Assembly (NCBI GenBank): GCA_031553915.1
Contig: JAVBKT010000009.1
Span: 55,486-119,485, forward strand
DNA length: 64,000 nucleotides
Source: HGM13862 sp031553915
GTDB taxonomy: Bacteria; Bacillota; Dehalobacteriia; UBA4068
Direction of reading: 5' to 3'
Shown here: positions 41,866 through 50,756 of the stretch, piece after piece
Layout: each line of letters starts with the position of its first letter
Numbering within the stretch: position 1 is the first letter of the stretch
The notes under the pieces: model-generated
Told to the model about the DNA's origin: nothing
The model's database searches: none
Seen by the model: the letters and a program-made list of their open reading frames with translations, nothing else
Program-made: the position numbers and the translations under genes

Positions 41866-43857
41866 ATGAAAAACCGTAAACTGTTACCACTGATCACTGT
41901 GCTGCTGGCGCTGGTGCTGGTCTTTGGCCTGGCTGCCACTGCCTCCGCGGCAATAACTTCAGACTGGATTAGCGACGTCTATGGCGATTTGGACGTTGAA
42001 ACCTACGCTGAATACGTTAGCGAAGCTTCTATTCGTGTCAGCGGCGAGGTTGATGTTCTGGATATTGACTTTACCGGAGACTATGCTGATTTATTCGCCA
42101 ATCTCCTAAATGCTGATGGCACCCCAGCCAGAAACGCCTTAAACATGGGCTATGGCGCTTATGTTTATGCCAGCATTGATATGGACGCAATATTGGCTCT
42201 GATCGAAGGAAATGATATAACTGTTTGGCAGCGCAATGACACATTCCCTTATCTATATAACCGTGATTGGGACACTGCATCTCTTGCTAAATACAAAAAC
42301 ACTGACGAAACTATTTTAGGGAAAATCAAACTTAAATATTATGGCGAAGGCACTTTTGACCCAGGAGATACCCTGTCCTTCCTGCTGGGCGATAACCAGA
42401 TAGGCGAGCCCTATCCCACAAGGATAGATTTTTATGAAGGTGAGGTAACGGCTGATGGTTTGGCGGGTGCTACCCCCTTCTTCACCCTTTATATTACTAA
42501 TGAGATCGAATTTAATTATCATCCGGGCAATAATTCTTTCTTCAGTACCTTTGGCAATGTTAATATTAACCCCTTGAATGATGCATTCCTTGATCTTGAT
42601 GCACTCATTGATTTTGATACTTACATAACACCTTTTCCCAAATTAAATGTGGAGTTGAGTGGCAATATCGATCTTAACAACCCGCCGGCAATCAGCGATA
42701 CTGCTGTTGCTGTTGATTTCCAGGCGGCGGGCAACCCCATTCTCGATGCCAGCGGCTATCCGCTGACCAGCGTGATGGACGGCCGCTTCACCATCGCCTC
42801 AATTGATCTTTTTGATCTTATGGAAGACTATTCCCCTGCTTTGACTGTATATGACGATTATGAAATAGCGGTTGTGCAGTTTAACCCATTTTTAGATATG
42901 GCATATCCCGGGCACTTCCCTGATAACATGAAAGTAAGCGTAATCCCCAGAGACGTACTACAGGAAGGTGACAAATTCAACTTTATTGTTGGCGATCAAG
43001 AATTAGTTGGTGACGCTGATATTCTATTTATGTTCTTTTTCCTTGAAGATAGCACCGACCGCGACGCATTTATGACAGCTATTAATAATAGCAATGACTT
43101 GGATGACTTATTGGATGCTATTTTTGACGGCGATGCAGATAGCGTGTTGTTAGACGGTCAACAGACATTCATCCCCATTATCATCGAAAATAATATCAAC
43201 TTCTATTCCTATTCTGATAGTGGCAAGCCCGGCAACCCCATTGCTTTTGGCGAAAAGACTGAACCGGTTGTCGATACTCTTCCCGCCTACATCAATGGCT
43301 ATCCGGACGGCACCTTCCGCGCCAATAACCCGATCACTCGCGCAGAGGCTGCCAAAATCTTCACCATTGCCGGCGGCCTGACCCCGGCCACAGGCACGAC
43401 CCCATCCTTCAGCGATGTCAAGCTGACTGACTGGTTTGCTCCTTATGTGGTGGCTGCTGCCAACGCTAGCTTGGTAGAGGGCTATCCGGACGGCGCCTTC
43501 CTGCCGGAAGGCTGGATCACCCGGGCCGAATTTGTCGCCATGGTTTGCCGCCTGGCCAAGGCTGATACCAGCAACACTGCCGCGCCATATGCGGATATTG
43601 CTGAAAACTGGGCAATTGGCTACATCAACGCTGCTTATGCGGCAGGCTGGCTCACTGATTTCACTGGTGAAAACTTCAATCCTGACCAGGCTATCACCAG
43701 AGCAGAGGCAGTATTGATCTTGAACCTGGCTACCGGCCGCTATGATTTGACTATTCATCAGGCTGGCCCCCGCTTCCTGGACGTAGCTGCCAGCAGCGAT
43801 ATTGCCAAGGCTGTTGAATATGCCTCCAGCGTAATGGTTGCGCCAAAAGCTAAATAA
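41866..43857 (+). CDS. S-layer-homology domain surface protein (663 aa)
   Basis: The signal peptide (1-28) ends near ATASAA. A long beta-rich region of about 430 residues contains two copies of a similar unit (PYLYNRDWD..LSFLLGDNQIGEPYPTRIDFY and a second one near residue 365 with FNFIVGDQELVGD). Three SLH repeats follow (about 475-655: INGYPDGTFRANNPITRAEA, VEGYPDGAFLPEGWITRAEF, and DFTGENFNPDQAITRAEA), which bind pyruvylated wall polysaccharide. The perfect promoter, AAAGGAGG site and terminator suggest high expression, possibly as an S-layer component. The N-terminal domain family was not recognised. Confidence 0.88.
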   Translation: MKNRKLLPLITVLLALVLVFGLAATASAAITSDWISDVYGDLDVETYAEYVSEASIRVSGEVDVLDIDFTGDYADLFANLLNADGTPARNALNMGYGAYVYASIDMDAILALIEGNDITVWQRNDTFPYLYNRDWDTASLAKYKNTDETILGKIKLKYYGEGTFDPGDTLSFLLGDNQIGEPYPTRIDFYEGEVTADGLAGATPFFTLYITNEIEFNYHPGNNSFFSTFGNVNINPLNDAFLDLDALIDFDTYITPFPKLNVELSGNIDLNNPPAISDTAVAVDFQAAGNPILDASGYPLTSVMDGRFTIASIDLFDLMEDYSPALTVYDDYEIAVVQFNPFLDMAYPGHFPDNMKVSVIPRDVLQEGDKFNFIVGDQELVGDADILFMFFFLEDSTDRDAFMTAINNSNDLDDLLDAIFDGDADSVLLDGQQTFIPIIIENNINFYSYSDSGKPGNPIAFGEKTEPVVDTLPAYINGYPDGTFRANNPITRAEAAKIFTIAGGLTPATGTTPSFSDVKLTDWFAPYVVAAANASLVEGYPDGAFLPEGWITRAEFVAMVCRLAKADTSNTAAPYADIAENWAIGYINAAYAAGWLTDFTGENFNPDQAITRAEAVLILNLATGRYDLTIHQAGPRFLDVAASSDIAKAVEYASSVMVAPKAK

Positions 43858-43885
43858 AAACAAAACGATAAAAGCAAAACTCAAC

Positions 43886-43918
43886 AAAAAAGCAGAGGCT
43901 AAACGCCTCTGCTTTTTT
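43886..43918 (+). terminator. Intrinsic terminator of the SLH gene
   Basis: AAAAAGCAGAGGC and GCCTCTGCTTTTT form a 13-bp stem with a 5-base loop and T tract. Confidence 0.9.
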
Positions 43919-44037
43919 CTGCGGCAAAAACAAATTATTATTATTATCATTGCATTATTTACCAATAGTATTTAGGCTGATCCGGCAAATACTAGCAAAG
44001 ACAGTAATAAAAACTAAACAGGAAAGGAGGCTTGATG

Positions 44038-44370
44038 ATGAACAATAATATGCAAAATCAAAGCAGCGCAAGCAACTCTCTGGCGATGATGGCCATGCAG
44101 GAAATCCCGGTGCCTAATGCCAATGCTAAAAAAATTACCGCTTTGATCAAAAACAGCGGGCGTATTGTCGGCTATCAGCTGGAGGATGGTCAGCTGCTCA
44201 GCAAGGAGGCGGCGATTAGTCTGGCGCGCCAAGGCGGCATCAGCGGCGTCGGCATCGCACGCAGGAAAAGCAGCGAATATCTCAAAGCCCTGCCGGACGG
44301 GCAGGAAGGCAACAACTTGGGCAGCCTGCCGACTATCAGCCAATCATCTATCAGCCAGCCGCTCAGCTAG
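44038..44370 (+). CDS. DUF3892-like small protein
   Basis: About 110 residues. An Asn/Gln/Met-rich N-terminus is followed by AKKITALIKNSGRIVGYQLE, then DGQLLSKEAAISLARQGGI, which matches the DUF3892 pattern (a small domain of unknown function in Bacillota). The C-terminus is Ser/Gln rich. AAAGGAGG lies 7 bases before the ATG at 44038 and 4 before that at 44035; either may be used. It has no visible partner: the next gene lies about 280 bases downstream. Confidence 0.65.
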   Translation: MNNNMQNQSSASNSLAMMAMQEIPVPNANAKKITALIKNSGRIVGYQLEDGQLLSKEAAISLARQGGISGVGIARRKSSEYLKALPDGQEGNNLGSLPTISQSSISQPLS

Positions 44371-44647
44371 GCGTGCTAATCCTCTGCGCCTTGATTGGGA
44401 ATCTTCCAAAGCAGGCGCAATACTTAGATCTTCTCAAAACAACTACTTGCAGCAAAGATATTGCTGCTCAACAAATGGCTGTTCTGGTGAAGAATACATT
44501 CAGACTGCTCTCCGTCATCTCCATCAATAAAAATAGCGGGGATTTTATTTAGTTCTTATTCTATAAAGCAAAATATATTACAATAAGAACAAATAGTTTT
44601 CCATATTTCGCTATATAAAACATCTAGATATGATAGGGGGAGATTTG
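44371..44647 (+). other. Intergenic region before the GLUG-SLH gene
   Basis: 277 bases. A GTG-initiated frame of about 59 codons (about 44373-44552; LPKQAQYLDLLKTTTCSKDI and so on) is open but lacks a ribosome site. The last 100 bases are AT rich and probably hold the promoter of the next gene, but no good -10/-35 pair was found. Confidence 0.3.
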
Positions 44648-47257
44648 ATGAGTCTTACTACGAAGAAAACTACAGCTGTTTTGTTAATCCTGGCGCTAGC
44701 CTTTATCCTGCTTTTGGCTGTGAGTATGCCCGCGCTGGCCGCAGACACCTGGGATGGCAGCACTGCCGCCTCTTGGGTGGTAGACGCGGATCATGATGGG
44801 ACTCAAGCCAAACCATATGAGATCGCTACCGGCGCTCAGCTGGCCTATTTGGCCCAGCAGGTCAATGCCGGCACAGCCTATGCCGACGACTATTTTGTGC
44901 TCACGGCTGATATCGACCTGGACGATAATCTTTGGACGCCGATTGGCCAGTTTGCGAATGGGGGCGCTGATCTACCCTTTGAGGGAAACTTTGATGGCAA
45001 GGGCTTTACGGTGAGCGGCCTGAGCATTACTGCCAGAACAACAGACAATAATAATTACGGTCTGTTTGGCCATGTCAGCGCTGCCAATATCAACAATTTG
45101 CGGGTAGAGGGTACGATTACCATGTCAGCGGCAGTTGGGAACACCTATGCCGGCGGGCTGGTGGGGTATGTCGTTGACAACAGCATCATTAGCAATTGCA
45201 GCTCTGCTGTGGATGTGACTGTGAGCCTCACCAGTGGGTATGTTGCAGTTGTCGGCTCCCTGGTGGGGGATAATGAAAGTGCTGCCATCACTAATTGCTA
45301 TGCCACTGGCGATGCCGCAGCCAGCGGCGGTACAAATAATTATGCCGGCGGCCTGGTAGGGCGCAATAATGGCGGTACAGTCAGCAACAGCTACTGGAAC
45401 AGCGACGCGTTGCAGAACATAGGCAACCCTGCTGTGGCCCAAGACCCCAAGCTGGGCATTGGCTATGACGACAGTGCTCAAACAACCACTGCCATGACAG
45501 CAAATCAGATGAAGAGCTGGGACTTTATCGATACGCTCAACGCCAATGTTGCCGCGAATAACGCCGATAGTGCAAATACCCCGTGGTTCTACTGGACTCT
45601 GAACGCTGATCTCAACAATGGCTTGCCGGTCTTTCTCACCGGTTTTTCCGGCAGCGGAACGTCTGTTGACCCCTATCTCATCCACAATAACACGGAACTG
45701 GCACTGCTAGCCGAGCTTATCAACAATGGCGTTGATGACGCCGCCTACAATAACAGCGACATCTACTATCAGCTGGCCGATGATTTCAGACAGGGCAGCC
45801 CTGTTAAGCCTTACTCCGGGCCGATGATTGTTTCCTTCCAGGCCAACTTAAACGGCAATAATCAAACTGTGGATCTGGATATAGATGCTTCCGGCGATGC
45901 CGGTCTGTTCGTCTCGGTGGGAGCCGATGCCGTCATCTCCAACCTCTCTGTTTCCGGCTCAGTGACTGGGGGCGACTATGTCGGCGGCTTGGTGGGAGAT
46001 AACCATGGCACTATCAGCAACTGTTCTTCAAGTGTTGCGGTTGGTACAAATAGTGAATCAAACCTAGTCTGTGTCGGCAGCCTGGTGGGGCGCAATAATG
46101 GCGGTACAGTCAGCAACTGCTATGCCACCGGTGCTGTCAGCGCTAGCGCTAAGTATGAGCGTGCCGCCGGCAGCTATGCCTATGCTGGCGGCCTTGTGGG
46201 GTTAAATCAGGAAGGTACAATCAGCAACTGCTATGCTGTCGGCGCTGTCAGCGCCAGCGCCGAGGACGGTGTGGATGATGATCCCCTCATTGCCTGTGCC
46301 GGCGGCCTGGTAGGAGAAAATTATCTCGGCACTATCAGCAACTGCTACTGGAACAGCGACGCATTGCAGACAATAGATGACACCCCGCGCGCTGCTGCTA
46401 ACCGCGGCGTGGGCAATGAGGGAGATAGCATTCCCGGCGGCGATAATGATGCTACCGGCATTATCACCGCCATGACCGCCGATGCGATGCAATCCCAGAC
46501 CTTTGTCGATACGCTCAACGCCAACCGTAGCCCGGATCATCAGACTGACTGGCTGCAATGGCAGCTGCCAGATGCCGGTATTAATGATGGCTTCCCCATC
46601 TTTGGCGCTGATGCCAAACCGGATGACAAAAAAAATAATTCTCAGGACACCAAGCAGCCGATAGCCTTCACTGAGCCTGATGCTGATGATAATCCTACGC
46701 TACCGCTGTTTTCAGATATCTCCGGCCATTGGGCGGAAGAAGTAATCTTGACTATGGCTGGTCAGGGAATTATCTCCGGCTATCCGGACGGCACCTTTAG
46801 GCCGGAAAATAATATTACCCGCGCCGAATTTCTCACTCTGCTGATGCGAACCTTGAAACCGGAACCAACCGGGGCGTGGATGGTGGCTCAGTTTGACGAT
46901 ATCGAAAGCAACGCCTACTACTATAATGATCTGCTGAAAGCCAAGGCTATGGGCATCACCAAGGGCGACGGGCAGAACAATTTTCACCCTGATGAGCCGA
47001 TCACCCGTGAGGAAATGTTTACCATGACCTACCGGGCGCTGGAGACTCTGGGCCAGCTGCCGGAAGTGATGACCATGGAGTTCATCGTCTTTAGCGATTG
47101 GGATGATGTCTCGGAATATGCCACAGATCCGCTGCAGGTCTTAGCTAAGCTTAAACTGATCGAGGGCAGTAATAACGCCATCAATCCTCTGGCCAATGCC
47201 AAGAGAGCGGAGGCTGCGCAATTCTTCTTTAATATTCTGGGTTACCTAGCCCAATAA
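44648..47257 (+). CDS. SLH surface protein with GLUG repeats (869 aa)
   Basis: The signal peptide ends near PALAADT. Two large blocks (about 35-330 and 335-650) each begin with a pattern like DPYLIHNNTELALLAELINNG and contain GLUG repeats such as YAGGLVGRNNGGTVSN and YVGGLVGDNHGTISNC, each followed by CYATGAVSAS-like strands. These beta-solenoid repeats occur in bacterial surface adhesins and proteases. A charged linker leads to three SLH domains (about 690-865). The ATG at 44648 follows AGGGGGAG. It is a cell-wall-bound adhesin by family inference. The Cys residues of the repeats (NCSS, NCYA) are unusual for an exported beta-solenoid. Confidence 0.85.
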   Translation: MSLTTKKTTAVLLILALAFILLLAVSMPALAADTWDGSTAASWVVDADHDGTQAKPYEIATGAQLAYLAQQVNAGTAYADDYFVLTADIDLDDNLWTPIGQFANGGADLPFEGNFDGKGFTVSGLSITARTTDNNNYGLFGHVSAANINNLRVEGTITMSAAVGNTYAGGLVGYVVDNSIISNCSSAVDVTVSLTSGYVAVVGSLVGDNESAAITNCYATGDAAASGGTNNYAGGLVGRNNGGTVSNSYWNSDALQNIGNPAVAQDPKLGIGYDDSAQTTTAMTANQMKSWDFIDTLNANVAANNADSANTPWFYWTLNADLNNGLPVFLTGFSGSGTSVDPYLIHNNTELALLAELINNGVDDAAYNNSDIYYQLADDFRQGSPVKPYSGPMIVSFQANLNGNNQTVDLDIDASGDAGLFVSVGADAVISNLSVSGSVTGGDYVGGLVGDNHGTISNCSSSVAVGTNSESNLVCVGSLVGRNNGGTVSNCYATGAVSASAKYERAAGSYAYAGGLVGLNQEGTISNCYAVGAVSASAEDGVDDDPLIACAGGLVGENYLGTISNCYWNSDALQTIDDTPRAAANRGVGNEGDSIPGGDNDATGIITAMTADAMQSQTFVDTLNANRSPDHQTDWLQWQLPDAGINDGFPIFGADAKPDDKKNNSQDTKQPIAFTEPDADDNPTLPLFSDISGHWAEEVILTMAGQGIISGYPDGTFRPENNITRAEFLTLLMRTLKPEPTGAWMVAQFDDIESNAYYYNDLLKAKAMGITKGDGQNNFHPDEPITREEMFTMTYRALETLGQLPEVMTMEFIVFSDWDDVSEYATDPLQVLAKLKLIEGSNNAINPLANAKRAEAAQFFFNILGYLAQ

Positions 47258-47276
47258 TTAATCACAATAAACGCTC

Positions 47277-47309
47277 AAAAAGAGTTCCGTTGAAACGGAG
47301 CTCTTTTTT
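47277..47309 (+). terminator. Intrinsic terminator of the GLUG-SLH gene
   Basis: AAAAAGAG..CCGT-TGAA-ACGG..CTCTTTTTT: stem with one internal wobble region and T tract. Confidence 0.85.
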
Positions 47310-47358
47310 GATTGCGCAGCCAGCTCTTTGCTCCTGTCAGCAAAGCTGTGTTTTGCTG

Positions 47359-47642
47359 TTAGCCATTAGGGATGCGAACTCATGCGCCCCGGACGGCGTT
47401 TGGTCGAGCTGGAGCTTTGTTATCGCTTCTAGTCAGGCGTCCAGCCTGCCTTCGTCACTCTGCCTGGCCCAGCCCGACCATCCATCCGTCGGGGGTGTTA
47501 GCAGTTTTGACTGGAAAACAGTGAGCAGATCCTGATGAAAAAATTATTTTTCGTAGTATATCTACGGGGAACAATTTTTTTACCTAGAGATGCCAGCGTT
47601 TTCCAGTCAAAACCGTATGGGGTTCGCATTCCTAATGGCTAG
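47359..47642 (+). ncRNA. 284-nt highly structured element (candidate structured RNA or MITE)
   Basis: The ends pair over 23 bp (47359-47381 with 47620-47642). Inside are: an arm of GACGG/CCGTC (47392-47396/47486-47490), TGGTCG/CGACCA (47401-47406/47475-47480) and CTGG/CCAG, with a tip hairpin CAGGC-GTCCA-GCCTG; and a perfect 16-bp pair (47504-47519 with 47598-47613) enclosing a long hairpin (47538-47556 with 47562-47580). All six non-Watson-Crick pairs in the outer stem and last hairpin are G-U in the plus sense and would be A-C mismatches in the minus sense, which suggests a plus-strand RNA. The ends carry TA dinucleotides, as in some mariner-type MITEs. No RNA family was recognised. Confidence 0.55.
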
Positions 47643-47836
47643 ATAAAATTCAGCTGGAGCTAATGGACACACTACTGTTAAAGTGTAATATCTCTTAGAA
47701 ATTCTCCTTTGCCTTCAAGTTCTCCATGTCCTAAACACCATAAGCTTTCTGCCAGAAAAATTTCATCCAGGTGTAACAAAAACGTTCTTATATCGGTTAT
47801 AATTATAGACAGATTCTGTAAAAAGGGGGGAATGGC
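47643..47836 (+). promoter_or_regulatory. Leader of the ECF sigma gene with possible ECF-type promoter
   Basis: TGTAAC (47772-47777), 16 bases, then CGGTTA (47794-47799) resembles ECF promoters (TGAAAC-N16-CGTC type) and could give autoregulation. A TATAAT at 47798-47803 offers an alternative sigma-A -10, but without a good -35. Confidence 0.4.
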
Positions 47837-48967
47837 TTGCTACTGCTGTTGATTTTTAGCTCTGAGGGCGAACAGGATAAGTTCACCTACATCTACGACC
47901 ACTACAGGCTGTTGATGCTGCGCAAGGCAGATGCTATTCTCCACTCACCGAATCTGGCGGAGGACGCGGTGTCCGAGGCGCTGATCCGCATCTACCGCAA
48001 CCTGCATAAAATTTCTGATCCGGCCAGCAACAGCGCGATTGCCTTTGTAGTGACGATCAGCAAAAACTGCGCTTTGACCCTGCTGCAACAAGAGCGCCGC
48101 TATCAGCCCGAACCAGAGCTGGAAACAGCGGACTACGGCGACAACCTGGAGCAAACAGTGGTCTCCGGTCTATCCGAGCAGGACATCTACCTACTGACCA
48201 ACCAACTAAGTGAGGAGCTGCGCAGTGTATTCGTGCTCAAATACGCCTATGACTACTCGCACCGGGAAATCGGCCAGCTGCTAGGCATCAACGAGAACAA
48301 TGTTACAGTGCGGCTGCACCGGGCAAAGAAAAAGTTGGCGCAACTATTGACCGAGGGGGGGGGTATGCGCATGCGGCCCGATGAACAAGAATCTCTGTTC
48401 CGCCATTTGGCTGAGCAATATACTAAACAATATGGCGCAAATCTACGCGAAGAACTGGAACAGCTGCCCCCTGCGCCAGAAACGCCTCGGCTTGACCGCA
48501 AGCTGAAACGCGGCCAACAGACCCATAAACGGATGCGCTGGTTGCCAGGCCTGGTTGCTGCTGTGGCCTGCCTGGCGCTGGTACTGCTGATACCCTCGCT
48601 GCTGGATCGTACCCCGCCGTCGGACAGCGACCCCTCATCGGACACGCCCAGTTCAATTATTCTCGCCTCGCTGCTGCCGCCCAACTTAAGCCTGACCAAT
48701 ACTGAGCAAGACCAGGGCTATACCATCTACTACCTGGATGATCAATACCAAGACGATGTGGTGCTCACCCTGGCTAAAGCTGAAGGAGCCCCAACTACTG
48801 AGGGGATGCACCCAATTGATTTGGATGGACAGGTAGCCTACGGCATTGCTACAGCGGACTATAGCCTGCTCACCTTTGACCAGGACGGCCTGCGCTATGA
48901 GCTGACCTGCCGTTATGATCTCAATACCCTGCTTGACTTGGGAGCTGCGCTCGTCAGCGGCAGTTAA
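47837..48967 (+). CDS. ECF-type sigma factor fused in frame to an anti-sigma-like membrane domain
   Basis: 376 residues. Residues 1-172 form an ECF sigma factor: region 2 (FTYIYDHYRLLMLRKADAIL, DAVSEALIRIYRNL) and region 4 (LRSVFVLKYAYDYSHREIGQ, LLGINENNVTVRLHRAKKKL). From residue 177 (MRMRPDEQESLFRHLAEQY) the protein looks like a separate anti-sigma: a cytoplasmic part, one membrane helix (about 236-255, LPGLVAAVACLALVLLIPSL) and an extracytoplasmic domain of about 120 residues. The junction is a G9 run (48355-48363). One more G would end the sigma factor a few codons later and leave the second gene starting at ATG 48365 with a G-rich ribosome site. The start is TTG after AAGGGGGG. Confidence 0.7.
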   Translation: MLLLLIFSSEGEQDKFTYIYDHYRLLMLRKADAILHSPNLAEDAVSEALIRIYRNLHKISDPASNSAIAFVVTISKNCALTLLQQERRYQPEPELETADYGDNLEQTVVSGLSEQDIYLLTNQLSEELRSVFVLKYAYDYSHREIGQLLGINENNVTVRLHRAKKKLAQLLTEGGGMRMRPDEQESLFRHLAEQYTKQYGANLREELEQLPPAPETPRLDRKLKRGQQTHKRMRWLPGLVAAVACLALVLLIPSLLDRTPPSDSDPSSDTPSSIILASLLPPNLSLTNTEQDQGYTIYYLDDQYQDDVVLTLAKAEGAPTTEGMHPIDLDGQVAYGIATADYSLLTFDQDGLRYELTCRYDLNTLLDLGAALVSGS

Positions 48968-49096
48968 AGTGAGCTAAAATTGCAGAAATAAAAAATTCCC
49001 GATTCTGTAAGGTTTTCTCTTTCCCTCAGGTTTACAGTGTGTAAGCAAGAACACAAAGGGACAATAATCAACGAGAAAACCGAAGGAGTAATTATC

Positions 49097-50710
49097 ATGA
49101 AAAAAACAATACATACAGGCCGCTGCTGGCTATTGCTTTGCCTGCTGGTGATGACGCTTTGCCTGACCGCGGCCTGCAGCCCCGCACCGGCGGATACAGG
49201 CATATTTGGGTGGATTGATGGTTCAAAGGGGTACGATTACAGCCCAGACGGTCTGGATCCTGAGTACAATTATGACAGCGACGACTACGCCTACAATTAC
49301 CCATACAGCAGCGAGGAATATCTGGAGATCACGGAAAACACGCTAAAGAACCCGGCCCGCGAACCGCTGACCACCTTTTCACTCAAAGTAGACACCGCTG
49401 CTTATACCAATGTGCAGCGCTATATCGAAAGCGGCAGCCTGCCGCCGGCAGACGCGGTACGCATTGAAGAGATGATCAACTACTTCTCTTATGACCAGAC
49501 GCTGGAGTTTAACAATAGCTCGCCCTTTGCCATTTACACAGAGCTGGGGCCGTCCCCGTTTGACGCGGATAAGCTGCTGGCCTTCATCCGTGTGCGTACC
49601 AAAGATATCGATCAGTCCGAACTGCCAAGTAGCAATCTGACTTTTTTGATCGACACCTCTGGCTCGATGGATTCCTATGACAAGCTTCCTTTGCTGCAAG
49701 AAGCGTTCTTCTTATTAGTGGAAACGCTGGATGAGGACGACACAGTATCTATCGTCACCTATGCCGGATCAGCCGGAGTGCTACTGGACAGCGTGAGCGG
49801 CGCGGATCAAAAACGCATCCTGAGGGCTATCGACAGCCTGATGGCCGGGGGATCTACGGCCGGGGCGGAGGGCATCCAAACTGCCTATGATCTGGCGCGG
49901 AAAAACTTCAAGGAAGGCGGCAACAACCGGGTGATTCTCGCCACAGACGGCGATTTTAATGTGGGCACATCCAGCATTGAGGGCCTTGAAGCTCTCATCA
50001 GCGACCAGAGAGATCAGGGCATTTATCTGAGCGTGCTCGGCTTTGGCACCGGCAATCTCCGTGACAGTGTGATGGAGACCCTGGCCACCAATGGCAATGG
50101 CAATTACGCCTACATCAACAGCGTGTCTACCGCGCGCAAAGTGCTGGTGGAAGAGTTGGCCGCCAATCTGTTTACCATTGCCGATGATGTGAAGGCTCAG
50201 CTGGAATTCAACCCGGACAATGTGCAGAGCTACCGCTTAATTGGCTATGAGAACCGGGTGGTGGCGAACAAGGATTTCAACGACGACACCAAGGATGCCG
50301 GGGAAATCGGCATTGGTACAGATGTGGTGCTCCTGTTTGAACTGGAGCTATACGGCAGTGCATCGACCGGATCGCTGAAATATGGCAGCAGTCAGCCGAG
50401 TGGCGGTAGCGATTATGAAGACGAGCTGTTTGAGGTACGCATCCGCTACAAGGATCCAGGTGAGAGCGAGAGTAAGTTGCTGTTACAGCCCGTGCATTTC
50501 AGCGATATTACGGGCCAAAACAGCAGCGACTTTAATTTTGCCAGCTCAGTGGCTGGTTTCGGTCATCTGCTGCGTGAATCCGACTACTGCGGAGACATCA
50601 CTATTGATCAGGTACAACAGCTGGCCGCTGATAACCTAGGTAAAGATGGGGCTAGCTACCGTTGGGAGTATCTGCAGCTGCTCAAGCAGTATCAGCGGTT
50701 GGCGGAGTAG
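49097..50710 (+). CDS. YfbK-type von Willebrand factor A lipoprotein
   Basis: 537 residues. The signal peptide ends in the lipobox LTAAC (Cys about 26). A Tyr/Asp-rich tether is followed by the conserved YfbK N-terminal block (LTTFSLKVDTAAYTNVQRYI, PPADAVRIEEMINYFSYD). The vWA domain (about 175-350) has the MIDAS motif DTSGSMD, then STAGAEG and ATDGDFN. A C-terminal DUF3520-like domain ends at QLLKQYQRLAE. It is an extracytoplasmic metal-dependent protein-binding module. It lies 129 bases after the sigma/anti-sigma gene and is a likely member of that regulon. GAAGGAG precedes the ATG. Confidence 0.88.
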   Translation: MKKTIHTGRCWLLLCLLVMTLCLTAACSPAPADTGIFGWIDGSKGYDYSPDGLDPEYNYDSDDYAYNYPYSSEEYLEITENTLKNPAREPLTTFSLKVDTAAYTNVQRYIESGSLPPADAVRIEEMINYFSYDQTLEFNNSSPFAIYTELGPSPFDADKLLAFIRVRTKDIDQSELPSSNLTFLIDTSGSMDSYDKLPLLQEAFFLLVETLDEDDTVSIVTYAGSAGVLLDSVSGADQKRILRAIDSLMAGGSTAGAEGIQTAYDLARKNFKEGGNNRVILATDGDFNVGTSSIEGLEALISDQRDQGIYLSVLGFGTGNLRDSVMETLATNGNGNYAYINSVSTARKVLVEELAANLFTIADDVKAQLEFNPDNVQSYRLIGYENRVVANKDFNDDTKDAGEIGIGTDVVLLFELELYGSASTGSLKYGSSQPSGGSDYEDELFEVRIRYKDPGESESKLLLQPVHFSDITGQNSSDFNFASSVAGFGHLLRESDYCGDITIDQVQQLAADNLGKDGASYRWEYLQLLKQYQRLAE

Positions 50711-50756
50711 GTGCTAATCAGCTGACTCGTGTGATAGAATAGAACTTACATAAAAG

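Noticed and set aside
44373..44552. A GTG-initiated frame of about 59 codons after the DUF3892 gene
   Set aside because: Moderately protein-like, but it lacks a ribosome site and a promoter; kept only as a note on the intergenic region.
47290..47535. An 81-codon plus-strand frame inside the 284-nt structured element
   Set aside because: Composition is Ser/Cys/Ala-rich and non-protein-like, there is no ribosome site, and it overlaps a terminator and paired RNA-like arms.
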